NCBI RefSeq assembly: GCF_014879935.1
Contig: NZ_JACSRD010000136.1
Coordinates: 1-58,099, forward strand
Direction: 5' to 3'
Origin: Prosthecobacter sp.
GTDB taxonomy: Bacteria; Verrucomicrobiota; Verrucomicrobiia; Verrucomicrobiales; Verrucomicrobiaceae
Length of the DNA: 58,099 nt
Positions 16,741-23,895 of this stretch are shown here, one piece after another. The position numbers and the translations under genes were made by a program. The notes under the pieces are model-generated. The model worked only from the letters and a program-made list of their open reading frames with translations, was not told the DNA's origin and searched no databases. Position 1 is the first letter of the stretch; each line of letters starts with the position of its first letter.

Positions 16741-16833
16741 CGATCATCGCGGCACGCCCGCATCGTCAAGGACAGGCCCAACTTTGCACAAAGTGCGCAT
16801 AGCCACGGGTCCGGTGCCAGCTATGCTCGATTC

Positions 16834-17250
16834 ATGCGTTCCGCCTTCATCTTCGTTCTGTCGCTCTCCGCCTGTGCGGTCGTCCGGGAACCATCCTCTG
16901 CGGAGGAGAAGTACTTCATGACCGAAGTGAAGCCCGTTTTTGAGCAGCACTGCCTCCGCTGTCACAACGGCTCCCTGCCGAAGCCCGCGCTCAATCTCAG
17001 CAGCAAGGCCACCGCATTCCAGCGCACTGCCAAAGGAGAGTCATGCCTTGTTCCGGGCCATCCAGATAAGAGTTTGCTGATCACTGCGGTGCAACGGGGC
17101 GGCACGCATGCCAAGATGATGCCACGCACCGATCTGAGCCTCACGGAAGATCAGATCGGCGAACTTCGCGAATGGATCGAGGACGGCGCTTTTTGGCCGG
17201 AGGGCGACCAAGGCGTACTCAAGGCCGTGAAAGGCCCCGAGGGCTTTTGA
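16834..17250 (+). CDS. Cytochrome c-like domain (PSCyt1-type) exported protein
   Basis: A 138-residue exported protein. The N-terminal hydrophobic segment ends in LSAC (Cys14), which could be a lipobox. The haem motif CLRCH is at 40-44, followed by the planctomycete-type cytochrome pattern LVPGHPDKSLL and MMPRTDLSLTEDQI. A single c-type haem is expected, matured by the System II proteins at the left end. The frame is open far upstream of the ATG, but that part lies antisense to the ATPase gene and is not coding. Redox partner and function are unknown. Confidence 0.82.
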   Translation: MRSAFIFVLSLSACAVVREPSSAEEKYFMTEVKPVFEQHCLRCHNGSLPKPALNLSSKATAFQRTAKGESCLVPGHPDKSLLITAVQRGGTHAKMMPRTDLSLTEDQIGELREWIEDGAFWPEGDQGVLKAVKGPEGF

Positions 17251-17260
17251 AGCGGTTGAT

Positions 17261-17301
17261 CCACGTTTCGAGTTTCATGAAACATGAAACATGAAACGTG
17301 G
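17261..17301. repeat. Heptamer (ATGAAAC) array in hairpin
   Basis: Three tandem ATGAAAC units (17277-17297) lie inside an inverted repeat with arms CCACGTTTC (17261-17269) and GAAACGTGG (17293-17301). It belongs to the GTTTCAA/GTTTCAT heptamer family seen elsewhere in the window and sits between the small cytochrome and the aminotransferase. Confidence 0.7.
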
Positions 17302-17398
17302 AATCTGGAATTCACCCACACCCGGCGCACAAAAATACCGCGACCTGCTTTAAAGCGAGTAGCAGCTCCGTGGCGGCACATGCATCATCGTCGCCACT

Positions 17399-18778
17399 AT
17401 GGGCAAAGAATTCAGCACCATCCCGCAAACCGTTCCGCACGTCGAAACCAAGCACCGCCGCATCTGCACGCCGGTGCCGCATCCGGACAGCGTCCCGCTG
17501 CTGGATCGCATGCGCGAGGTGGAGCCGCTGTCCATGCGCGGCATGCCGCCCATCGTGTGGGACAAGGCGCAGGACATCCATGTCTTCGACAAGTATGGCA
17601 ACCAGTGGCTCGACTGGAGCAGCGGCGTGCTTGTGACGAACGCCGGCCACGCCGCGCCGGAAATCTGCAAGGCGATGATCGAGCAGATCCAGAGCGGACT
17701 CATTCACAACTACGTTTTCCCGAGCGAGGAACGCCTCGAAGCCGAGGAGATCATCGCCTCGGTCTCGCCGGAGGGCCTGAAAAAGGTCTTCCTCCTCAGC
17801 AGCGGCAGCGAGGCCACCGAGTGCGCCATCAAATTGAGCCGCGCGCACGGCATCAAAGTCGGCGGCACGTCGAAAATCGGCATCATCGGCTTTGATCGCG
17901 GCTACCACGGCCGCACGCTCGCCAGCCAGCAGGCCGGCGGCATGAGCGGTCAGAAATCGTGGATCGTGAATCTCGACAATGCCATCATTAACGCGCCGTT
18001 CCCTGATGGCTACTGGGAGGGCGACAGCAGCTTCGATGCGTTTTTGAAAGCGATCGAAAAGAGCGGCATGAAGCCCCAAAACATAGCCGGCGTCATCATG
18101 GAGAGTTATCAAGGCGTCGGTCCTGACTTCGCGCCCGTCGAATACATCCAGAAGCTCCGCCAGTGGTGCGATGAGCATCAAGTCGTGCTCACGTTTGACG
18201 AAGTGCAGTCCGGCTTTGGTCGCACGGGCAAGTTCTGGGCCTTCGAGCATTACGGCGTCACGCCGGACCTCATCTGCTGCGGCAAGGGAATCAGCAGTGG
18301 CATGCCGCTGAGCGCCGTGATCGGCCGCCAGCACATCATGGATCAATTCCCGGCCGGCAGCATGACCAGCACGCACACCGGGAATCCCGTCTGCTGCGCC
18401 GCCGCCACCGCCAGCATCCGCAAGACGCTCAAAGAAGACCTCACCGGCAATGCGGCACGTCTCGGCGTGATTTTGCACGAGCGCTGCAAAGCCATCCAGA
18501 AGCGCCATCCGCACGTCATCGGCCACGTCACCTGCGCCGGACTCGTCGCAGGCATGCAGACCGTCGTTCCCGGCAAAAAAGAGCCGAATCACGACCTCGC
18601 GCATCGCATCATCGAGCTGTGCTATCAGCGTGGTTTGCTGCTCTTCGCACCCGTTGGCGCCTGGGGCCAGACCGTGAAGATCTGCCCGCCGCTCACCGTC
18701 ACCGAAGAAGCCCTCCTCGAAGCCTGCGATGTCATGGACAGCGCGGTGGATGATGCCGTGCGAGAAATGTCGGCCTGA
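17399..18778 (+). CDS. Class III PLP-dependent aminotransferase
   Basis: Class III (omega/ornithine/GABA-type) aminotransferase, 459 residues, cytoplasmic. Seen: GVLVTNAGHAAPEI near the start of the large domain, LSSGSEATECAIK for phosphate binding, GYHGRTLAS, the FDEVQSGFGRTG segment with the PLP-contacting Asp, and Lys296 in CGKGISSGMPLSA as the Schiff-base lysine. A GABA or 4-aminobutyrate-like substrate is the common annotation; the real substrate is undetermined. The next gene starts 17 bases downstream. Confidence 0.9.
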   Translation: MGKEFSTIPQTVPHVETKHRRICTPVPHPDSVPLLDRMREVEPLSMRGMPPIVWDKAQDIHVFDKYGNQWLDWSSGVLVTNAGHAAPEICKAMIEQIQSGLIHNYVFPSEERLEAEEIIASVSPEGLKKVFLLSSGSEATECAIKLSRAHGIKVGGTSKIGIIGFDRGYHGRTLASQQAGGMSGQKSWIVNLDNAIINAPFPDGYWEGDSSFDAFLKAIEKSGMKPQNIAGVIMESYQGVGPDFAPVEYIQKLRQWCDEHQVVLTFDEVQSGFGRTGKFWAFEHYGVTPDLICCGKGISSGMPLSAVIGRQHIMDQFPAGSMTSTHTGNPVCCAAATASIRKTLKEDLTGNAARLGVILHERCKAIQKRHPHVIGHVTCAGLVAGMQTVVPGKKEPNHDLAHRIIELCYQRGLLLFAPVGAWGQTVKICPPLTVTEEALLEACDVMDSAVDDAVREMSA

Positions 18779-18795
18779 GTCTGCGTACAGTAGGC

Positions 18796-21498
18796 ATGCA
18801 CGGAACGCGCCTGCTTTTGCCCCTGACCTTCGTCGCCGCCATGCCGGCTGCGGCGGCCCCATTGACGTTTGAAAAAGACGTGCGCCCGATTTTGAAGGCG
18901 CACTGCTTTCACTGCCATGGCGAGGAAGGGGAGACCAAGGGCGGGCTCGACGTGCGACTGGCGCGTTTCATTGTCAAAGGCGGCAAAACGGGTCCTGCGA
19001 TCGTCCCGGGCGATGCGGCGAAGAGCCATCTGCTCGAACTCGTGAAGGAAGGCGAGATGCCGAAAGGGAAGGGGAAGCTCAAGGACAAGGACATCGCGAC
19101 TCTGGAAGCCTGGATCGCCGGTGGAGCGAAAACGGCTCGTCCGGAGCCGGAGAAACTCGGGCCCGAGCATGCCTTCACGGATGAAGATCGGGCGTGGTGG
19201 TCGCTCCAGCCGATTTCGATTCCGAAAGTTCCAAGTTTCAAGTTTCAGGTTTCAGGTGGCCAAAGCGCGTCGTCAGCGGCCAACTTGAAACTTGAAACTT
19301 TAAACCTTAAACCCGGCATCGATGCCTTCATCGCCGCCAAGTTGACGGAAAAAGGCCTCAACTTCTCGCCGGAGGCCGATCCGGTGACGTTCATTCGCCG
19401 CGCCAGTTTTGACCTGCTCGGGCTGCCGCCGACGCCGGAGGAGGTCGATGCCTTTGTTGCTGATTCAATCCGCAATCCGAATTCCGCAGTCCGCATTCTC
19501 ATCGATCGTCTTCTTGCGTCGCCGCACTATGGCGAGCGTTGGGGCCGTCACTGGCTGGATGCGGCTGGTTACGCCGATAGCGAGGGCTTTGGCGAGAAGG
19601 ATCTGGAGCGCAAATGGGCGTGGAAATATCGAGATTACGTCATCGACGCCCTGAACAAGGACAAACCCTTCGACCAGTTCGTGCGCGAGCAGATCGCGGG
19701 TGATGAGATGATTCCGAAGCCGTTCAACAAGGAATCGGCCGACTCGATCGAAAAACTCGCCGCCACCGGGTTCCTGCGCATGTCGCCGAATGGCACCGGT
19801 GAGCTGAGCGATGAAGCGACCAAGAATGCCAACATCGCCGACACGCTCAAAATGGTCGGCACCTCGCTCTACGGCCTCACCATCGGCTGCGCCCAGTGCC
19901 ACGATCATCGCTACGATCCGATCTCGCAGGCCGACTACTACCGCCTGCGGGCCGTGTTCGAGCCCGGTTTCGACACGAAGGCGTGGCGCAATCCGGCTCG
20001 TCGCCTCGTTTCACTGCTCACCGATGCTCAGGCTGCGGAAGCGGCCAAGGTGGAGGTGGAGGCAAAGAAGATCGACGACGCTCGTCTCAAGAAGACGGAG
20101 GAGTTCATCACCGAGGTGCTTGAAAAGGAACTCGCCAAGGCCCCGGAGAAGGATCGCGACGCATTGCGCACCGCTTATCGCACCGAAGCCAAGAAACGCG
20201 GCAAGGAGCAGGTCGCGCTCCTGAAAGCCTGGCCGCGCATCAACCAGCTCAGCGCCGGTTCACTCTACCTTTACGACACCACCTACAAGACGAAGCATGC
20301 CGCTGAATTGAAGGCCATGTCCGAGGAAGCTGCCAAGGTGCGCGAGAAGAAGCCGAAGGAGGAGTTTCTGCACGCCTTTGTCGAAGAACCGAAGGCCAAG
20401 CCCGAACTCATCCCTGCCACGTTCATTTTCAATCGCGGCAATCATGACCAGCCGAAGGACAAAGTCGGCCCCAGCGAGCTCACCGTGCTCGCCGGCCAGC
20501 GGAAGGTCGAATTGCCCGAGAAAGACCCGAAACTGGCCACCAGCGGCCGCCGTCTCGCCTTCGCGAACGCTTTGACCGATGGCAAACATCCGCTGCTGGC
20601 CCGTGTGATGGTGAATCGCGTGTGGATGCACCACTTTGGCAAAGGCATCGTCGCCACGCCCGGCGATTTCGGCCAGCTCGGCACCAAACCCACGCATCCC
20701 GAGCTGCTCGACTGGCTCGCGGCCGAGTTCATGCGTCAGGGCTGGAGCCTGAAGCATCTCCATCGCCTCATCATGACCTCCCGCACCTACCGGCAGGCCT
20801 CCACGCGCGATGCGAAGCGCGACACCATCGATCCTGACAATCGCCACCTCAGCCGCATGAACATCCGCCGGCTGGAGGCCGAGGTGCTGCGCGATTCGCT
20901 TCTGGCGATCAGTGGAAAGCTCAATCCCGCCATCGGCGGAGCGCCCGTGCCTGTCATGTTCAATGAGGAAGGGCAGGTCGTCATCGGCATCGACACCACG
21001 GACACCGCCGGCCGTCCCACCGGCAAGATCATCCCGCTCAATGGCGACGAGTTCCGCCGCAGCATCTACGTGCAGGCACGGCGGTCACGCCCGCTGGAGA
21101 TGTTCGCCACCTTCGACGCCCCGATCATGGAGCCGAGTTGCGATGCCCGCGCCGTCACCACCGTCAGTCCGCAGAGTCTGCTGCTCATGAACAGCGCCAC
21201 CATGCGCGTGCATGCCCAGCAGTTCGCCCAGCGCGTGCAAAACGAAGGCGGCAAGGACCTGCCCGATCAAATCCGCCTCGCATGGAAGCTGGTGCACGGC
21301 AAGGCACCGTCCGAGTCGGACGTGCAGCAGAGCGTTGAGTTCGTGCAGGCCCAGACGGAGTTCTACAAGGCCAATCCGACTCCTCTCGAGGCCCAGCTCG
21401 GCGCCCCATCAAAGACGCCCGCCGATCCCGCCTTCCTCGGCCTCACCGCTCTCTGCCATGCACTCATGAGCAGCAATGCGTTGCTGTATGTGGATTGA
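18796..21498 (+). CDS. Cytochrome c/DUF1549/DUF1553 exported protein
   Basis: A 900-residue exported protein typical of Planctomycetota/Verrucomicrobiota: signal sequence (about 1-22), PSCyt1-type cytochrome domain with CFHCH (37-41), DUF1549 (about 170-390, PHYGERWGRHWLDAAGYADS) and DUF1553 (about 580-850, ending LLMNSATMRVHAQQFA). Such proteins are often linked to polysaccharide or sulfated-glycan use, but no sulfatase or partner DUF1501 gene is in view. Oddities: residues 145-172 are encoded by a hairpin of heptamer repeats (19228-19312) and residues 224-236 by a second heptamer array (19467-19501), both in frame. They fall at inter-domain or loop positions, so the gene is probably still functional. 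Confidence 0.9.
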   Translation: MHGTRLLLPLTFVAAMPAAAAPLTFEKDVRPILKAHCFHCHGEEGETKGGLDVRLARFIVKGGKTGPAIVPGDAAKSHLLELVKEGEMPKGKGKLKDKDIATLEAWIAGGAKTARPEPEKLGPEHAFTDEDRAWWSLQPISIPKVPSFKFQVSGGQSASSAANLKLETLNLKPGIDAFIAAKLTEKGLNFSPEADPVTFIRRASFDLLGLPPTPEEVDAFVADSIRNPNSAVRILIDRLLASPHYGERWGRHWLDAAGYADSEGFGEKDLERKWAWKYRDYVIDALNKDKPFDQFVREQIAGDEMIPKPFNKESADSIEKLAATGFLRMSPNGTGELSDEATKNANIADTLKMVGTSLYGLTIGCAQCHDHRYDPISQADYYRLRAVFEPGFDTKAWRNPARRLVSLLTDAQAAEAAKVEVEAKKIDDARLKKTEEFITEVLEKELAKAPEKDRDALRTAYRTEAKKRGKEQVALLKAWPRINQLSAGSLYLYDTTYKTKHAAELKAMSEEAAKVREKKPKEEFLHAFVEEPKAKPELIPATFIFNRGNHDQPKDKVGPSELTVLAGQRKVELPEKDPKLATSGRRLAFANALTDGKHPLLARVMVNRVWMHHFGKGIVATPGDFGQLGTKPTHPELLDWLAAEFMRQGWSLKHLHRLIMTSRTYRQASTRDAKRDTIDPDNRHLSRMNIRRLEAEVLRDSLLAISGKLNPAIGGAPVPVMFNEEGQVVIGIDTTDTAGRPTGKIIPLNGDEFRRSIYVQARRSRPLEMFATFDAPIMEPSCDARAVTTVSPQSLLLMNSATMRVHAQQFAQRVQNEGGKDLPDQIRLAWKLVHGKAPSESDVQQSVEFVQAQTEFYKANPTPLEAQLGAPSKTPADPAFLGLTALCHALMSSNALLYVD
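19228..19312. repeat. In-frame heptamer hairpin in DUF1549/DUF1553 gene
   Basis: Left arm 19228-19261 (GTTTCAA/GTTTCAG units ending GGCC) and right arm 19278-19312 (GGCC then AACTTGA units) are imperfect inverted repeats about 34 bases long around a 16-base loop. Both arms are chains of seven-base units. The element is translated as FKFQVSGG... LKLETLNLK between the cytochrome and DUF1549 domains without breaking the frame. Confidence 0.8.
19467..19501. repeat. Second in-frame heptamer array (AATCCGC-type)
   Basis: Five tandem seven-base units: AATCCGC, AATCCGA, ATTCCGC, AGTCCGC and ATTCTCA. They encode SIRNPNSAVRIL in the DUF1549 domain just before the conserved IDRLLASPHYGERWG motif. The unit differs from the GTTTCAA family. 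Confidence 0.7.
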
Positions 21499-21743
21499 GG
21501 GTTTGGAGTGCGGAACACTGCCGCTCATGGTGCGGTTGATTGATTTGTCAGCAGATTCTGAATCGCCGTGATATGCCGTGATTCATTCCATGCGGGGCTG
21601 GTGATGAAACCGTTGGCGGCTTATGGCAGCGGGCTGCCCTTTGCGCCGGTTCTGCGCCGCATTGGCATCAGCGCCTGCTGACAGCAGCAATCCGACGATT
21701 CCGACCCGGTGACCGGCTCTTTGCATGCGAGCAGGTCGAGCCG

Positions 21744-22894
21744 CTACTTCATCACCCGCTGCACCTGTTCCAGCGCCAGCACGGTGTAGGCGGTGACGAG
21801 GACGGGATCGCTTTCCATCCAGCGGCCTGAGGCTGTGTTGGCCCAGGAGCCGTCGGCATTTTGCAGGCTGATGAGTTTTCGCGACAGATCCGCCGTCCAG
21901 TCAGCCGCACCAGACTTGGTCTTCAACGTGCGGATGCCAGCCGTGGCCAGGGACTTTGCCATCGTGTGATAGTAGTAATAGAGCCCCTCGGCTCCCATGC
22001 CGGGGTTTTCATCCACCGTGTAGTTCGCGCCGAGCCATTCGAGCGCGGCCTTGATTCGTGGGTCCTCCGGCGTCAGCCCGGCATAGATGAAACTGAGCAT
22101 GCCGGCGTAGCTGATGCTGCCGTAGTAGCGCATCGGCACCGGTCCGCCGTCCTTTTTGCCACCGCGCGGTGCCTGCGGCACCGGTGTGTAGCCGAAGGCG
22201 CCGATGTTCTCCTGGTCCTGACCGGCCCAGGGCTGGTCGTTCGTGGCTTTCAGGTTCTGGCAGCGGGAGACGAACTCGATGGCGGCATTCCAATTCAGAT
22301 CGTCCTTCTTCTCCACTGGCTTGCCGCTGTCTTCGAAGAGCTTCTTCGAGTAATACAGCGCCTCCAGCGCGAAACTCGTGTTCGACAGGTCCCCATGGGC
22401 CGGTGCGCCGGGCTGAGCGCCGCCGTAACCGATGCCGCCGTCGAAGGGATTGTCCGTCTTGCCCGGCGTGTCGGCGTCGTTTTGCTGATGGGCGACGAAT
22501 CGGCGGGCACGGCGGATGATTTCCTCATCCTCCGGCCGCGCACGCAGCACCAGGGCCATCAGGCAGATGGCCGTGTTGTAGTTCGCACGCGCCTTCGTGT
22601 ACATGCCGCCGTCAGGCTTCACGTTGCGCAGCAGAAAGTCATAGCCGCGCTTCAATTCGTCGGACTTGGCTTCATTCGCTGGGTCTTGGATCAAGGCGGA
22701 GAGACCAGGGCGCTGAGCGCTGGATCATCGGCCGTCACCCAGTGGCCTCCCTCCTTGTCCTGCCGGCCCTTGAGGAACTCCACTCCGCAGCTGATGGCCT
22801 TTCGCACCTCCGCTTGAGAGGGCACTGTTTGTGCGTGGGATACGATGGGAAGGCTGCCGGCCAGCAGCATGGTGAGAAACGAGCAGGTCTTCAT
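21744..22894 (-). pseudogene. Prenyltransferase/squalene-cyclase-fold exported protein, frameshifted
   Basis: An exported alpha-toroid protein of the terpene cyclase/squalene oxidase-repeat type common in Planctomycetota and Verrucomicrobiota (not shown to be a real cyclase). The first part (22691-22894) has a signal sequence ending SHAQ and the repeat start GVEFLKGRQDKEGGHW. The second part (21744-22694) continues with YDFLLRNVKPDGGMYT, NYNTAICLMAL and closes with LISLQNADGSWAN. The two are in different frames. Around 22700-22705 one base appears to be missing: the normal sequence would read ALVLSALIQDP, but the frame now ends in LVSPP and stops. Either a real inactivating mutation or a sequencing error. 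The downstream part has only a TTG as start. Confidence 0.78.
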
Positions 22895-23058
22895 GGCATG
22901 GATGGGGTTGGGTTGGCATGGGCAGAATCCGGGCCCGGGAGCCGCGGCACAATCCCAAAGGCGTCGAAAATGCCGTGATCGGGCTGTTTTTGTCCATGGC
23001 TGCTCCTGCGAGCCAGAAATTTGCTCGTCATCCGGCGTGGATCAGCCATCATTCCCAC
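22895..23058. promoter_or_regulatory. Divergent upstream region
   Basis: A 164-base spacer between the divergent toroid-protein and WXG100-like genes. It must carry both promoters. No confident -10/-35 pair or operator palindrome was found. Confidence 0.35.
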
Positions 23059-23331
23059 ATGGCCCAGGCAATCATGAATCCCGAGGAGGTCCGTCGCTTC
23101 GCGGCGGAGCTCAAACGCTTCAACACCGACATGCAGCAGCGTGCTTCCTCGCTGCAAAGCCGCTTCTCCGCCCTCGGCGAGACCTGGCAGGACGCCGAGC
23201 ATGAAAAATTCGCCGCCGAGTTCCTCACCACCATGAAGGCCATCAAAAAATTCATGGAGATGAGCGAGCAGCACACGCCCTTCCTCCTGCGCAAAGCCCA
23301 GCGGATCGAGGACTATCTGAACCAGCGGTGA
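23059..23331 (+). CDS. WXG100-like small helical protein
   Basis: A 90-residue, almost wholly helical protein with the size and central turn of WXG100 (ESAT-6-like) proteins: helix 1 about 7-38, turn LGETWQDAEHEKF (39-51) and helix 2 about 52-88. The Trp43 is kept but the Gly of W-x-G is replaced by Asp. WXG100 proteins are type VII secretion substrates in Gram-positives. No EssC-like ATPase or other type VII gene is here, so the secretion route is open. ATG 23059 gives the canonical length; an earlier in-frame ATG (22918) would add 47 non-family residues. The coiled-coil gene follows after 51 bases. Confidence 0.72.
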   Translation: MAQAIMNPEEVRRFAAELKRFNTDMQQRASSLQSRFSALGETWQDAEHEKFAAEFLTTMKAIKKFMEMSEQHTPFLLRKAQRIEDYLNQR

Positions 23332-23343
23332 CCGGGGCCCGGC

Positions 23344-23378
23344 AACTTGAAACTTTGAACCTGAAACTTCGAACTGCG
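23344..23378. repeat. Heptamer (AACTTGA-type) repeat array
   Basis: Five consecutive seven-base units (AACTTGA, AACTTTG, AACCTGA, AACTTCG, AACTGCG) fill most of the spacer between the WXG100-like and coiled-coil genes. Same family as at 8277-8308, in the opposite orientation. Confidence 0.72.
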
Positions 23379-23382
23379 TTTC

Positions 23383-23895
23383 ATGGCTGACCAAGCCCGC
23401 ATCTCCAACCTCGACGCCATCGAGTCCTTCCGCAGCGCCTTGATCGTCTTCAGCAGCAAGACGCGCCAGTCGCTGGAAATGACGCAGGATGCGGTGAAAA
23501 AGACCCGCGCCTGGCTGCAGACCGAGCAGCCGGCGTTCTGGTCCACCCAGATCCGGCAGCGGCAAAAAAAACTCGATCAGGCCAATGCCGAGCTCATGAG
23601 CGCCCGCATGTCCGAGTTTGTGGAAGCGCCCACGGTGCAGCAGATGGCCGTGCGCAAGGCCAAGGCCGCGCTGGAGGAGGCGCAGGCCAAGCTGGAGCGC
23701 ACCAAAGCCTGGGCGCGTGACTACGACCGCACCGTCGATCCGCTCGCCCGCAAGCTGGATGCCCTGCGCGACTTCGTGGACAACGATCTGGCGCTCGCGA
23801 CCTCCTATCTCGTCGAGATCCAGCAGATCCTCCAGGCCTACAATGAGGCTCCAGCTCCTGCTGCAGCACCTGGGCAAACGACAGCAGCAGAATGA
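23383..23895 (+). CDS. Coiled-coil protein next to WXG100-like gene
   Basis: A 170-residue soluble protein without signal sequence. It is predicted to be long helices with coiled-coil heptads, especially about residues 60-115 (AVRKAKAALEEAQAKLERTKAW), and ends in a short Ala/Pro tail. I do not recognise a named family. It is co-directional with the WXG100-like gene, separated only by a heptamer array, so the two are likely functionally linked, perhaps as a helical pair. Its TGA stop abuts the kinase gene stop on the other strand. Confidence 0.7.
   Translation: MADQARISNLDAIESFRSALIVFSSKTRQSLEMTQDAVKKTRAWLQTEQPAFWSTQIRQRQKKLDQANAELMSARMSEFVEAPTVQQMAVRKAKAALEEAQAKLERTKAWARDYDRTVDPLARKLDALRDFVDNDLALATSYLVEIQQILQAYNEAPAPAAAPGQTTAAE

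Noticed and set aside
17312..18862. A 516-codon minus-strand frame opposite the aminotransferase
   Set aside because: Antisense shadow of a well-supported PLP enzyme; no family pattern.
21604..21681. 25-codon frame starting MKPLAAYGSG in the 21499-21743 spacer
   Set aside because: Too short, no start signal and no recognisable family; could be a gene remnant but this cannot be supported.
21499..21743. tRNA or small RNA in the longer spacers
   Set aside because: No cloverleaf, CCA end or terminator-linked structure was recognised by eye here or in the other spacers; a covariance-model search would decide.
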